The notes beneath the pieces were generated by a model. That model was not told the origin of the DNA and searched no databases. It saw only the letters and a list, made by a program, of their open reading frames with translations. Shown one piece after another: positions 34,010 to 42,754 of a DNA stretch of 64,000 bases (positions within the stretch are counted from its first letter, which is position 1; the number at the start of each line of letters is the position of its first letter). Source of the stretch: Hoeflea sp. (GTDB lineage: Bacteria; Pseudomonadota; Alphaproteobacteria; Rhizobiales; Rhizobiaceae); contig JACKJT010000002.1 in the NCBI GenBank assembly GCA_020637795.1, positions 1,054,001 to 1,118,000 on the forward strand, in the 5' to 3' direction. The translations under genes were made by a program, and so were the position numbers.

Positions 34010-36001
34010 ATGAACGAGATGTTCAAGCAAGAAGACCCAATCATCAACCTCACCGAGATCCGTGAAGCCGAGGAAGATGTCGGCCGCAACCCGTCCGACA
34101 ATCCGACCATGGGCGACATCATCAACCGCCGCTTTTCGCGCCGCGGTTTTCTCGGCGGCTCGCTCGCCGTCACCGCCATCGCCTCAACCGTCAGCCCGCT
34201 GGCGCTGATGATCGCCGACGAGGCCCGCGCCGAAGGCATGAGCGCGTTCTCCTTTGCCGAGGTCGAAGCCGGTGTCGATGAAACCCATCACGTCGCCGAA
34301 GGCTATGATGCCGACGTGCTGCTGCGCTGGGGCGACAAGGTGTTCGCCGATTCGCCCGAATTCGACCCGATGAACCAGACCCCGGAAAGCCAGGCCCGGC
34401 AGTTCGGCTACAACAACGATTATGTCGGCTTCGTGTCGCTCGATGACACCGGCGATCACGGCCTGCTGGTCGTCAACCACGAATACACCAACGCCGAACT
34501 GATGTTCCCCAACTGGGCCTCGATCGGCAAGGACGGTGACGGCAAGGACAAGGTGATGATGGGCGACTTCACCAGGGACATCGTCGACATCGAGATGGCT
34601 GCACATGGCGGCACGATCATCGAGATCCGCAAGCAAAACGGCAAGTGGACGCCGGTGCTCGACGGCAAGATGAACCGCCGTATCCATGTCGGAACCGAGA
34701 TGCAGCTTACCGGCCCCGCCGCTGGTCACGACCGCCTCAAGACCAATGCCGACCCGTCAGGCACCAAGGTGTTCGGCACGCTCAACAACTGCGCCGGCGG
34801 CGTCACCCCCTGGGGCACCTGGGTAATGGCCGAGGAAAACTTCCACGGCTACTTCATGGGTGACCTGCCGGAAGGCCACCCGGAAGCCGCCAACTACAAG
34901 CGCTACGGCGCGCCGGCCGGCTGGTACAATTGGGGCGCTCACCATGACCGTTTCGATGTCTCGAAGGAACCCAATGAACCGAACCGCTTCGGCTGGGTGG
35001 TCGAGGTCGACCCGATGGACCCGAATTCGGTACCGAAGAAGCGCACCGCCCTGGGACGCGTCAAGCACGAGGGCGCCGAAAGCGTGGTCAACAAGGACGG
35101 CCGCGTGGTGCTCTACTGCGGCGACGACGAGCGCTTCGACTATGTCTACAAGTTCGTCACCGCCGGCACCTACAATCCCGATGACCGCGCCGCCAACATG
35201 GATCTGCTCGATGACGGCACGCTCTATGTCGCTCGCTTCAACGACGATGGCACGCTCGACTGGCTGCCGCTGGTGCACGGTGAAGGCCCGCTCACGGCCG
35301 ACAACGGCTTTTCGAGCCAGGCCGACGTGGTGATCGAGGCCCGCCGCGCCGGCGACCTTCTCGGCGCCACCAAGATGGACCGCCCCGAAGACGTTCAGCC
35401 CAATGCCATGACCGGCAAGGTCTATTGCATGCTCACCAACAACACCCGCCGCAAGGAAGGCGAGGAAAACGCCGCAAATCCGCGCGCCAAGAACGCCTTC
35501 GGCCACATCGTCGAGATCAGCGAAACCGGTGGCGATTTCGCCTCCACGAAGTCGACCTGGGAAATCCTGCTCAAATGCGGCGATCCGTCGGTTGCCGAAG
35601 TGGGCGCCAGCTTCTCCTCCGCCACGACGACCAATGGCTGGTTCGGCATGCCCGACAATTGCGCCATCGACGCCGACGGCCGGCTCTGGGTTGCGACCGA
35701 CGGCAATTCGGCCAAGAAGACCGGCCGCGCCGACGGGCTCTGGGCGGTCGACACCGAGGGTGACGCCCGCGCCACCTCGAAGCTGTTCTTCCGCGTTCCG
35801 GTCGGCGCCGAGATGTGCGGCCCGCTGTTCGACCCGAAGGGCGAGACCGTGTTCCTCGCCGTCCAGCATCCCGGCGACGAAGGCCTCGCCACCTTCGAGA
35901 AGCCGGCCACCCGCTGGCCCGATTTCCGCGACGACATGCCGGTGCGTCCGGCCGTGGTCGCCGTCACCAAACAGGGCGGCGGCAAGATCGGCATGGCCTG
36001 A
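34010..36001 (+). CDS. phoX: PhoX-family alkaline phosphatase (DUF839), Tat-exported
   Basis: A 663-residue phosphatase exported folded by the Tat pathway: the twin-arginine motif SRRGFLGGS is near residue 43 after a long acidic n-region, with the h-region to about 72. The catalytic body carries YVGFVSLDDTGDHGLLVVNHEYTN, GGTIIEIRKQNGKW, NNCAGGVTPWGTWVMAEENFHGYF, VYKFVTAGTY and NGWFGMPDNCAIDADGRLWVATDG, typical of PhoX, which uses Ca2+ and Fe3+ rather than Zn2+. The ATG at 34010 has GGAG upstream; an ATG at 33998 has none. The Pho box indicates phosphate-starvation control. Confidence 0.94.
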   Translation: MNEMFKQEDPIINLTEIREAEEDVGRNPSDNPTMGDIINRRFSRRGFLGGSLAVTAIASTVSPLALMIADEARAEGMSAFSFAEVEAGVDETHHVAEGYDADVLLRWGDKVFADSPEFDPMNQTPESQARQFGYNNDYVGFVSLDDTGDHGLLVVNHEYTNAELMFPNWASIGKDGDGKDKVMMGDFTRDIVDIEMAAHGGTIIEIRKQNGKWTPVLDGKMNRRIHVGTEMQLTGPAAGHDRLKTNADPSGTKVFGTLNNCAGGVTPWGTWVMAEENFHGYFMGDLPEGHPEAANYKRYGAPAGWYNWGAHHDRFDVSKEPNEPNRFGWVVEVDPMDPNSVPKKRTALGRVKHEGAESVVNKDGRVVLYCGDDERFDYVYKFVTAGTYNPDDRAANMDLLDDGTLYVARFNDDGTLDWLPLVHGEGPLTADNGFSSQADVVIEARRAGDLLGATKMDRPEDVQPNAMTGKVYCMLTNNTRRKEGEENAANPRAKNAFGHIVEISETGGDFASTKSTWEILLKCGDPSVAEVGASFSSATTTNGWFGMPDNCAIDADGRLWVATDGNSAKKTGRADGLWAVDTEGDARATSKLFFRVPVGAEMCGPLFDPKGETVFLAVQHPGDEGLATFEKPATRWPDFRDDMPVRPAVVAVTKQGGGKIGMA

Positions 36002-36025
36002 CCTTTTCAGCCAAACCACGAATGC

Positions 36026-36050
36026 GAAGGGCGCCCATGAGGCGCCCTTC
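36026..36050 (+). terminator. Terminator-like hairpin after phoX
   Basis: Perfect 10-bp arms GAAGGGCGCC / GGCGCCCTTC with a 5-nt loop, 24 nt after the phoX stop. The trailing sequence GTCGTTCAGTT is only weakly U-rich. Confidence 0.6.
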
Positions 36051-36081
36051 GTCGTTCAGTTAACCTTCGATCAGCGCCGGT

Positions 36082-36546
36082 TTACAATCCGAGTTCCGAT
36101 AGCCCCGGATGATCATCCGGCCGCCGCCCCTGCTGCCAGTGAAATTTCCGGTCCGTTTCGGCGATCGCGACATCATTGATGCTGGCGTGACGCGCCATCA
36201 TGTAGCCCGCCTCGTCGAATTCCCAGTTCTCGTTGCCGTAGGAACGGTACCAGGTCCCCGCCGCATCGTGCCACTCATAGGCAAAGCGCACCGCGATGCG
36301 GTTGCCGGAATACGCCCAAAGCTCCTTGATCAGCCGGTAGTCGAGCTCCTTCTCCCACTTGCGGGTCAGGAACGCCTCGATCTCTCCGCGCCCGTTGATG
36401 AACTCGGACCGGTTGCGCCACCGGCTGTCGGGCGTATAGGCCAGCGCCACCTTGCCGGGGTCACGGCTGTTCCAGCCATCCTCGGCGGCCCGGATCTTCC
36501 GGATCGCCGTTGCCTCGGTAAACGGTGGGAAGGGAGGCCGAGACAT
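36082..36546 (-). CDS. DUF1348 (SnoaL/NTF2-like) protein
   Basis: A 154-residue protein starting MSRPPFPPFTEATAIRKIR, with WNSRDPGKVALAYTPDSRWRNRSEF, FLTRKWEKELDYRLIKELW, IAVRFAYEWHDAAGTWYRSYGNENWEF and a C-terminal DHPGLSELGL. These are hallmark segments of DUF1348, a SnoaL-like alpha+beta barrel often beside cyanase or nitrilase genes. Its ATG overlaps the cynS TAA by one base (TAATG). Function unknown; the position as last gene of the cyanate module suggests a link to nitrogen-compound metabolism. Confidence 0.85.
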   Translation of the reverse strand: MSRPPFPPFTEATAIRKIRAAEDGWNSRDPGKVALAYTPDSRWRNRSEFINGRGEIEAFLTRKWEKELDYRLIKELWAYSGNRIAVRFAYEWHDAAGTWYRSYGNENWEFDEAGYMMARHASINDVAIAETDRKFHWQQGRRPDDHPGLSELGL

Positions 36547-36998
36547 TACCAGGAATTGTAGCCCAGGAACTTGCCGGACATCTCGATCTTCACGCGGTCG
36601 CCCTTCGGGTTGGCGACGCGGGTGATCTGCATGTCGAAATCGATCGCCGACATGATGCCATCGCCGAACTCTTCCTGGATCAGCGTCTTGATCGTCGGCC
36701 CGTAAACCCCGACAATCTCGTAGAGGCGGTAGATGCAAGGGTCGGTCGGCACCGCCTGCTCCCAGATCTTGGTCGGGTATTCCTGCAGCACCAGGGCAGC
36801 TTCCTGCGGCAGCCCCATCACCCAGACCATCGCCTCGGCCTTGTCCTTGGGCATGGCGTTCATGCCCATGGCCGCCGAATGGGTCCACACCGGCGACATG
36901 CCGATCTGCGCGGCGATGTCCTCCCATTTCATGCCAGCGGTGCGCTTGGCCGAGAGGATCATTTCAGTCACGTCTTCCTTGGTCATCATTTTGGCCAT
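36546..36998 (-). CDS. cynS: Cyanate hydratase (cyanase)
   Basis: Converts cyanate and bicarbonate to carbamate and CO2, and thus to ammonia and CO2, as a decamer in the cytoplasm. Its 150 residues include an N-terminal helical bundle (DVTEMILSAKRTAGMKWEDIAAQIGMSPVW) and the catalytic segment YRLYEIVGVYGPTIKTLIQEEFGDGIMSAIDF with R91, E94 and S117, equivalent to R96, E99 and S122 of the E. coli enzyme. The ATG has GGAGACTTCATC upstream. It sits downstream of an ABC importer, which supports the importer being for cyanate. Confidence 0.97.
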   Translation of the reverse strand: MAKMMTKEDVTEMILSAKRTAGMKWEDIAAQIGMSPVWTHSAAMGMNAMPKDKAEAMVWVMGLPQEAALVLQEYPTKIWEQAVPTDPCIYRLYEIVGVYGPTIKTLIQEEFGDGIMSAIDFDMQITRVANPKGDRVKIEMSGKFLGYNSW

Positions 36999-37021
36999 GA
37001 TGAAGTCTCCTGGTTTGGGTG

Positions 37022-37906
37022 TTAAACGGCGAGTCTACTGGGTGCGCGGACAGCCGGCGCGGTCTTGTCGATGCGGACCGTTGCCGGCCTGTTCTCGGCG
37101 GCATCCGTCGGCCCGGCGAGTTCCTTCGAATGCTTGCCGAGGAACTGCACCAGATGATTGCGGATCGCGTAGTAGTTGGGGTGTTCGACGATCTCGATCC
37201 GGTTGCGCGGCCGCGGGATCGTGATCTCGACGGATTCCGCCACACGCGCAAAGGGTCCGTTGGTCATCAGCAGGATGCGGTCGGCAAGCAGGATCGCCTC
37301 GTCAATGTCGTGGGTGATCATGAAGACGGTCTGGTTGGTGCCCGCCCAGACCTTGAGCAACTCGTCCTGGATGGTGCCGCGCGTCAGCGCATCAAGCGCT
37401 CCGAACGGCTCGTCCAGTAGCAGCAGTTTCGGGCTGATCGAGAACGCCCGGGCGATCGACACACGCTGGCGCATGCCGCCCGACAGCTGGCTCGGCTTGC
37501 GGTTGAACACATCCGCGCTCAGCCCGACCATCTCCAGGTGCTTCTTCGAATGGGTCAGCACCTGATCCTTCGACCAGTCGGGGTAGCGGGCGGCGACGGC
37601 AAAGGTCACGTTCTTCAGCGCACTCAGCCAGGGCAGCAACGAGTAATTCTGAAACACCACGCCGCGGTCGAGGCTCGGCCCGGAGACCTCCTTGCCGTCC
37701 ATGATGACGACGCCTTCGGTGGCTTCGGCCAAACCGGCGAGAATGTTCATGATCGTCGACTTGCCGCAGCCCGAGTGGCCGAGAATGACGACAAACTCGC
37801 CTTTTTCGATACCGAAGCTGGCATTCTCGAAGATCGTGGTCTGGCCACCCGCTCCGTCCGGGTACCTCTGGCTCAGGCGTTCAACGCTCAGAAAAGCAGT
37901 GCTCAC
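37022..37906 (-). CDS. Cyanate/nitrate-type ABC transporter ATPase
   Basis: A 294-residue ATPase with Walker A LGHSGCGKST, Q-loop VVFQNYSLLPWLSALKNV, signature LSGGMRQR, Walker B LLLLDEPFGALDALTR and H-loop VFMITHD. The QNYSLLPWL Q-loop and the C-terminal ITIPRPRNRIEIVEHPNYYAIRNHLVQFL segment are typical of NrtD/CynD. GTG start at 37906 with AGGAG upstream. The last ~40 residues are a variable Pro/Ala-rich tail. It sits between the permease and cynS. Confidence 0.92.
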   Translation of the reverse strand: MSTAFLSVERLSQRYPDGAGGQTTIFENASFGIEKGEFVVILGHSGCGKSTIMNILAGLAEATEGVVIMDGKEVSGPSLDRGVVFQNYSLLPWLSALKNVTFAVAARYPDWSKDQVLTHSKKHLEMVGLSADVFNRKPSQLSGGMRQRVSIARAFSISPKLLLLDEPFGALDALTRGTIQDELLKVWAGTNQTVFMITHDIDEAILLADRILLMTNGPFARVAESVEITIPRPRNRIEIVEHPNYYAIRNHLVQFLGKHSKELAGPTDAAENRPATVRIDKTAPAVRAPSRLAV

Positions 37907-37916
37907 GGTGTCTCTC

Positions 37917-38750
37917 CTATTCGCTGTAGACGACAAAGCGCTGCAACACGCCGAACATGGCATCGAGCGCCATGCCGACGACGCCGATCATCAGGATCGA
38001 GAAAATGACCGAGGTGAGATCGAGGTTGTTCCACTCGTTCCAGACGTAGTAGCCAATGCCGGTTCCACCGACCAACATCTCGGCGGCGACGATCACCAGC
38101 CAGGCAATGCCGATGGAGATGCGCATGCCGGTCACGATCGTCGGCGCTGCCGCGGGCAGGATCACCATGAAGGCGGTGCGCAGGGCTCCGAGCTCATGGG
38201 TTCTGGCCACGTTGACCCAGTCCTTGCGCACCCCGGCCACCCCGAAGGCGGTGTTGATCAGCATCGGCCAGATCGAGCAGATGAAGATCACGAAAATGGC
38301 GCTGGTCTCGCTGTCCTGGATGATGAACAGCGCCAGAGGCATCCACGCCAGCGGCGAGATCGGCCTGAGCACCTGGATGAAGGGGTTGAGCGCCTTGTAG
38401 GCGACCGGCGACATGCCGATCAGGAAACCGAGCGGGATGGCGATGAGAGCCGCCAGGAAATAGCCGGCCAACACGCGGTAGATCGAATACCCGATCTGGA
38501 TGCCGATCCCCTTGTCGTTCGGCCCCGCGTCGTAGAACGGGTCGCTCAACTGTTCCCAGGCCTTCTCCAGAACCTGGCTCGGCGGCGGCACGCCGGCCTT
38601 CTGCGCACCGCCCCCGGTCAGGCGCTCATACTCGGTCAGCTCGCCCGCCGCCTTCTGCCCCGGAATGACGGCCTCCCACAACAGGAGGCCGGCAAACAGC
38701 AGGATGAACGAGAGGATCGCCGCACGCTTGTTCACGGACATGTCGGTCAT
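37917..38750 (-). CDS. Cyanate/nitrate-type ABC transporter permease
   Basis: A 277-residue inner-membrane protein of the NrtB/CynB/SsuC type with six expected spans. The coupling-helix EAA motif lies in ELGALRTAFMVILPAAAPTIVTGMRISIGIAWLVIVAAEML. The N-terminal region holds an insertion SDPFYDAGPNDKGIGIQIGYS typical of nitrate-type permeases. It starts 4 nt from the binding-protein stop. A second ATG three codons in (38741) is possible. Confidence 0.92.
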   Translation of the reverse strand: MTDMSVNKRAAILSFILLFAGLLLWEAVIPGQKAAGELTEYERLTGGGAQKAGVPPPSQVLEKAWEQLSDPFYDAGPNDKGIGIQIGYSIYRVLAGYFLAALIAIPLGFLIGMSPVAYKALNPFIQVLRPISPLAWMPLALFIIQDSETSAIFVIFICSIWPMLINTAFGVAGVRKDWVNVARTHELGALRTAFMVILPAAAPTIVTGMRISIGIAWLVIVAAEMLVGGTGIGYYVWNEWNNLDLTSVIFSILMIGVVGMALDAMFGVLQRFVVYSE

Positions 38751-38753
38751 GCG

Positions 38754-40133
38754 TCAGCCTTTTTTGATCGCAAAGCTCGAGACGTAGTCTTCCGGCGTCG
38801 CGGGATCGAAGGTCTTGCCCATGATGACGTGCGACTTGTAGCTTTCCGCCGGGGCGTCGTAACCCAGATCGGTGAGGATCTTGCGGGCGTCGGACGCCAG
38901 GTACACCTGCTCGGCCACCGCCTTGTAGTCGATGTCGCCCTCGATATAGCCCCAGCGCTTCATCTGCGTGAGGATCCACACGCCCATAGAGTGCCAGGGG
39001 AAGGGATCGAAATCGATGCGGTCGGGCACCTGCTTCACCTCGCCCAGCCCGTCCGCATAGGTTCCGGTCAGCACCTGTTCGATGACCTCGACCGGCTGGT
39101 TGAGATAGTTGGTGGGCGCGATCGCCGCCGAGATCTCTTTCCTGTTATCCGGATTGGACGCGTATTGCGTCGCATCGATGATCGCCTTGAGCAGCGCCCC
39201 GTAAGTGTTGGGCAACTCGGTGGCAAACGAGAGCGGCGCGGCAAACGCACAGCACGGATGGCCTTCCCAGATCTCCTTGGTCAGGATGTGGATGAAACCG
39301 ATGTTTTCCCACACCGCGCGCTGGTTGAACGGGTCCGGCGACAGGTAGCCGTCGAGATTTCCGGCGCGCAGATTGGCGACCATTTCCGGCGGCGGCACGA
39401 CGCGGATCTGGATGTCGACATCCGGATCGAGGCCGTGCTCGGCGACGTAGTAGCGAAGCAGAAAATTGTGCATCGAATATTCGAACGGCACACCGAAGGT
39501 GAAGCCCTTCCACTGCTTGGGATCGCGCTTGTCCTTGTGCTCGTTCGACAGCACGATGGCCTGGCCGTTGATGTTTTCGACCGCGGGCATGATGTAGGGT
39601 TCGGCTACCGAGCCGGCGCCCAGCATCATCGCCAGCGGCATCGGGGTGAGCATGTGACTGGCGTCGTATTCACCTGCCAGCGACTTGTCGCGTGCCACCG
39701 CCCAGCCGGCGGTCTTGATGACCTGGGCGTTCAACCCGTAGCGCTCGTAAAAGCCCAGCGGCTGCGCCATGATGATCGGCGTTGCGCAGGTGATCGGCAC
39801 GAACCCGATGTTGAGATCGGTCTTCTCAGGCTTGCCCAATGTGTCGAGCAGCGCCGCCTTTGCCTTGTCGATCGGGAAGATCGACGCGAGGGCGGCGGCA
39901 GCCGTCCCTCCCCCGACCAGGCCCATGAAGGAGCGGCGGCTGATATCGGAATGCCCGAACACCGAACGGACGATCGCGCTTTCGATCGCGCGCTCCATCA
40001 TCGCCTCGCTGGATTGCAAAGTGCTCTCTTCGCGAATGCCGGATGTCGGCGCACAGGCGGAGCATCCGCACTTGGCGCCATGCCTGAGATCGGCCTTGCT
40101 CGAGAAGGGATCGTTTAGACTTTTCACTGTCAT
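38754..40133 (-). CDS. Cyanate/nitrate-type ABC substrate-binding protein, Tat-exported
   Basis: A 459-residue NrtA/CynA-like binding protein. The twin-arginine motif ISRRSFMGLVGGGTAAAAL is at residues 64-82, preceded by a long n-region that contains C22-x-C24-x2-C27 (KCGCSACAP). The binding domain has LNIGFVPITCATPIIMAQPLGFYERYGL and VPPPEMVANLRAGNLDGYLSPDPFNQRAVWENIGF, as in nitrate, bicarbonate and cyanate receptors. Cyanate is inferred from cynS in the same operon. The ATG at 40133 has AGGAG 6 nt upstream. It is the first gene of the operon, divergent from the PAS-AAA+ regulator. Confidence 0.9.
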   Translation of the reverse strand: MTVKSLNDPFSSKADLRHGAKCGCSACAPTSGIREESTLQSSEAMMERAIESAIVRSVFGHSDISRRSFMGLVGGGTAAAALASIFPIDKAKAALLDTLGKPEKTDLNIGFVPITCATPIIMAQPLGFYERYGLNAQVIKTAGWAVARDKSLAGEYDASHMLTPMPLAMMLGAGSVAEPYIMPAVENINGQAIVLSNEHKDKRDPKQWKGFTFGVPFEYSMHNFLLRYYVAEHGLDPDVDIQIRVVPPPEMVANLRAGNLDGYLSPDPFNQRAVWENIGFIHILTKEIWEGHPCCAFAAPLSFATELPNTYGALLKAIIDATQYASNPDNRKEISAAIAPTNYLNQPVEVIEQVLTGTYADGLGEVKQVPDRIDFDPFPWHSMGVWILTQMKRWGYIEGDIDYKAVAEQVYLASDARKILTDLGYDAPAESYKSHVIMGKTFDPATPEDYVSSFAIKKG

Positions 40134-40269
40134 CGGGTTCTCCTGCGCTAATTCCTGCAACCAGACTAGCGGCTCAAACAGAGAAATCCGCAAAAAATTG
40201 AAATGGCGTCACGATTGGTAAATTATTGTTTTTATTGATTTATCAGTTGGTTTTTCTGCTCGAAATTTT

Positions 40270-40298
40270 ACGATTTTTCGTAATTTACGAAATATCGT
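40270..40298. promoter_or_regulatory. Near-perfect 29-bp palindrome in the cyanate divergent intergenic region
   Basis: ACGATTTTTCGTAA and TTACGAAATATCGT flank a central T; 13 of 14 base pairs match. It is centred at 40284 in an AT-rich 199-nt region between the cyanate operon and the PAS-AAA+ regulator. It is a strong candidate operator for that regulator or for a global factor. Confidence 0.6.
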
Positions 40299-40332
40299 TG
40301 ATTTTCAATGCTGCATTGCGCAATATTTCGGG

Positions 40333-42195
40333 ATGGAGACCCCGGACCCGTTCCTGCACAGCCATGTGCAATCGAGCATTCTTCCAAGCATCGCCTTGGA
40401 CACCCACAACGGCCTGATCGTTGCGGCCAACGGCGCCGCCAGCCAGCTGCTCTCCGATGAGAACCTGCGCGGCAAGGATTTCGCGGCCTTCCTGGTCGGA
40501 CGCCTGCCGGAACTCATCGTCTTTACCGAAAAGGTCGACCACTACAGGACCAGCTGGACCCGCGATCTGCCGATCGTCAGCGCCGAGGGACGGGAGATCG
40601 CCACGGAGATCCATGGCACCATGATCGGGCATGGCGGCGCGACCTTTCTGGTGATGCAGATCATCGACATGGAGGCCTATGACACGCGCTCCCAGAACGT
40701 TTCCACCCACAACCTGCACGCCAGGGGGCTGATGGAATGGGACCGGGCGCGCGATTTCTTCCGCGAGATGGAAAACGAGAACCGGCTGATCCTGGATGCC
40801 GCGGGCGAAGGCATCTACGGCATCAATCTTGAGGGCAAGACCACCTTCGTCAACAACGCCGCCCAGGAGATGCTGGGCTGGACCAAGGAGGATCTGCTCG
40901 GCGAGGACATCCACGCCATGATCCACCATCATCACCTCGATGGCCGGAAATATCCGTCGCGGGAGTGCCCGATCTACCATTCGTTCCGCAATGAACAGGT
41001 TAACCGGGTGGAAGACGAGGTGTTCTGGCACAAGAACGGCCGGCCGATCCAGGTGGAGTACACCTCCACCCCGATCTACGACCAGCAGGTGCTGGACGGC
41101 GCGGTGGTGATCTTCCGGGATGTGTCGGAACGGCGCGAGAATGAACGCAAGCTGCGCGCGGCGATGGACCAGATCGAGGCGCTGCGCGAACGGTTGGAGC
41201 AGGAAAACGAATATCTGCAGGAAGAGATCCGCAATGTCCGTTCCCACTACGATCTTGCCGGCTCCTCGCCGGCGATCATGCGGACCCTGGCGCAGATCGA
41301 GCTGGTGGCCAAGACCCAGAGCAACGTTCTCATCACCGGAGAAGGCGGCACCGGAAAATCGCTGATCGCCTCTGCGATCCACAAGTCGAGTTCGCGCGCC
41401 CGGCGGCCGATCATCCGCATCAACTGCGCCGGCATTTCCCCCTCGACCTTCGAAAGCGAACTGTTCGGCCATGTCCGCGGCGCCTTCCAGGGCGCCATCC
41501 ACGACCGCACCGGCAAGCTGGAAATCGCCAACGGCGGAACCCTGTATCTGGACGAAGTTTCCGAAATCCCGATCGAGCTTCAGGGCAAGATTCTCAAGAC
41601 CCTGCAGGAACAAACGCTGGAGCGGCTGGGCGACAACCGCATCAGCAAGATCAATGTCCGCGTCATCGCCTCATCGAGCAAGGATCTGACCACCTGCATC
41701 AGGAACGGCACGTTTCGCCAGGATCTCTACTTCTATCTCAACGTGTTTCCGATCGAGTGCCAGCCGCTGCGCGAACGCCTGTCCGACATACCCGAGCTGA
41801 CGCAGCATTTCCTCACCCTCGCCTGCGAGCGGCTGAACCTGCAGAAGCCGACGATTACCAAGGCAAATATCCGCCAGCTGCAGGATTATCACTGGCCCGG
41901 CAATGTCCGGGAGCTGCAGAACGTGGTCGAGCGCGGGGCCATCCTGTCGCGCGGCGAGAAGCTGATCCTCGACCTGCAGAAAGGCCCGGGCCGACCCAGC
42001 GCCGCGGAGCACGCCGACATCCTGACCGACCAGCAGATGCATGATTTGCAGGTCAGCAACATCGTCGCCTGCCTGAAGCGATGCGGCGGCCGCGTTTCCG
42101 GGGAAGACGGCGCGGCCCAGCTGATGGGCATCAAGCCCACCACGCTCTATTCCCGCATCAAGAAATTCGGCATCGTCCTGGACGAAACCGAGTAG
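40333..42195 (+). CDS. PAS-AAA+-Fis enhancer-binding-type regulator with GAFQGA loop
   Basis: A 620-residue regulator: a PAS-like domain (about 15-110), a PAS domain (about 150-265, RLILDAAGEGIYGINLEGKT), a coiled coil (266-303), an AAA+ domain (about 308-530) and a Fis-type helix-turn-helix (about 575-615). Walker A is GEGGTGKS (336-343), Walker B GGTLYLDE (401-408) and the arginine-finger region LRERLSDIPEL. The sigma-54 contact loop, normally GAFTGA, is GAFQGA (383-388). It is divergent from the cyanate operon and so probably controls it. The ATPase looks intact; sigma-54 activation is doubtful. Confidence 0.88.
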   Translation: METPDPFLHSHVQSSILPSIALDTHNGLIVAANGAASQLLSDENLRGKDFAAFLVGRLPELIVFTEKVDHYRTSWTRDLPIVSAEGREIATEIHGTMIGHGGATFLVMQIIDMEAYDTRSQNVSTHNLHARGLMEWDRARDFFREMENENRLILDAAGEGIYGINLEGKTTFVNNAAQEMLGWTKEDLLGEDIHAMIHHHHLDGRKYPSRECPIYHSFRNEQVNRVEDEVFWHKNGRPIQVEYTSTPIYDQQVLDGAVVIFRDVSERRENERKLRAAMDQIEALRERLEQENEYLQEEIRNVRSHYDLAGSSPAIMRTLAQIELVAKTQSNVLITGEGGTGKSLIASAIHKSSSRARRPIIRINCAGISPSTFESELFGHVRGAFQGAIHDRTGKLEIANGGTLYLDEVSEIPIELQGKILKTLQEQTLERLGDNRISKINVRVIASSSKDLTTCIRNGTFRQDLYFYLNVFPIECQPLRERLSDIPELTQHFLTLACERLNLQKPTITKANIRQLQDYHWPGNVRELQNVVERGAILSRGEKLILDLQKGPGRPSAAEHADILTDQQMHDLQVSNIVACLKRCGGRVSGEDGAAQLMGIKPTTLYSRIKKFGIVLDETE

Positions 42196-42244
42196 AGGGT
42201 CGCCAGCGCGAACGGGCTGGTTTGCACCTGTCGAGCGATTCTAC

Positions 42245-42754
42245 TCAGCGCATCAGCTTGTCGATGGGAAAGATGGCACAGGTTTCCGTGCCATGCGCCA
42301 GGAGCTTGCCGGAACTGTCCCTGAGATAGGCCTCTGAGGTGGCAATCGTCTTGCCACGGTGCAGGATGCGGCCCTCGCACGCCAGCTCGCCCATGTCGGG
42401 CAGGATCGGCCGGGTCAGATTGAGCTTGAACTCAACCGTCGTGTAACCCTCGCCGGGCTGCAGCGTCGTCATCACGGCGCAGGCAAGCGAGGAATCCATG
42501 ATCGTCGCCGCCCATCCGCCGTGAATGGTGCCGAGCGGGTTGAGATGGTCGACCGTCGGCGTACCGGTGAAGACGATCAGCCCCTCCTCTACCGTGGTGA
42601 GCCAGAAATTGAGCGTCCTCGCCATGGCCGCGCCCGGCAGGCGGCCTTCGAGAATGCCTTTCATCACTGCAAGGCCGCCTTCTCTCGCCACCACATCGAG
42701 CGGCACGACGCCGGTGAACTGGCCGTTGGCGCGGCGGTTGCTGTCATCCATCAT
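42245..42754 (-). CDS. PaaI-family hotdog thioesterase
   Basis: A 170-residue hotdog-fold protein with VDHLNPLGTIHGGWAATIMDSSLACAV, the PaaI motif in which HGG and a following acidic residue (D) shape the active site, and YTTVEFKLNLTRPIL and GRILHRGKTIATSEAYLRD. It is expected to hydrolyse an acyl-CoA thioester; the substrate is unknown. The ATG at 42754 overlaps the recO TGA (ATGA), and a second ATG follows directly. It is the last gene of the rpoZ-to-recO direction group. Confidence 0.87.
   Translation of the reverse strand: MMDDSNRRANGQFTGVVPLDVVAREGGLAVMKGILEGRLPGAAMARTLNFWLTTVEEGLIVFTGTPTVDHLNPLGTIHGGWAATIMDSSLACAVMTTLQPGEGYTTVEFKLNLTRPILPDMGELACEGRILHRGKTIATSEAYLRDSSGKLLAHGTETCAIFPIDKLMR

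Noticed and set aside
37692..40118. Plus-strand open frame of 808 codons over the cyanate operon
   Set aside because: Antisense shadow of well-supported genes; composition is His/Arg/Gln/Asp-rich as expected for a high-GC antisense frame.
40134..40332. Sigma-54 promoter for the cyanate operon
   Set aside because: I looked for TGGC-N-TTGC with -24/-12 spacing on both strands and saw none that fits.
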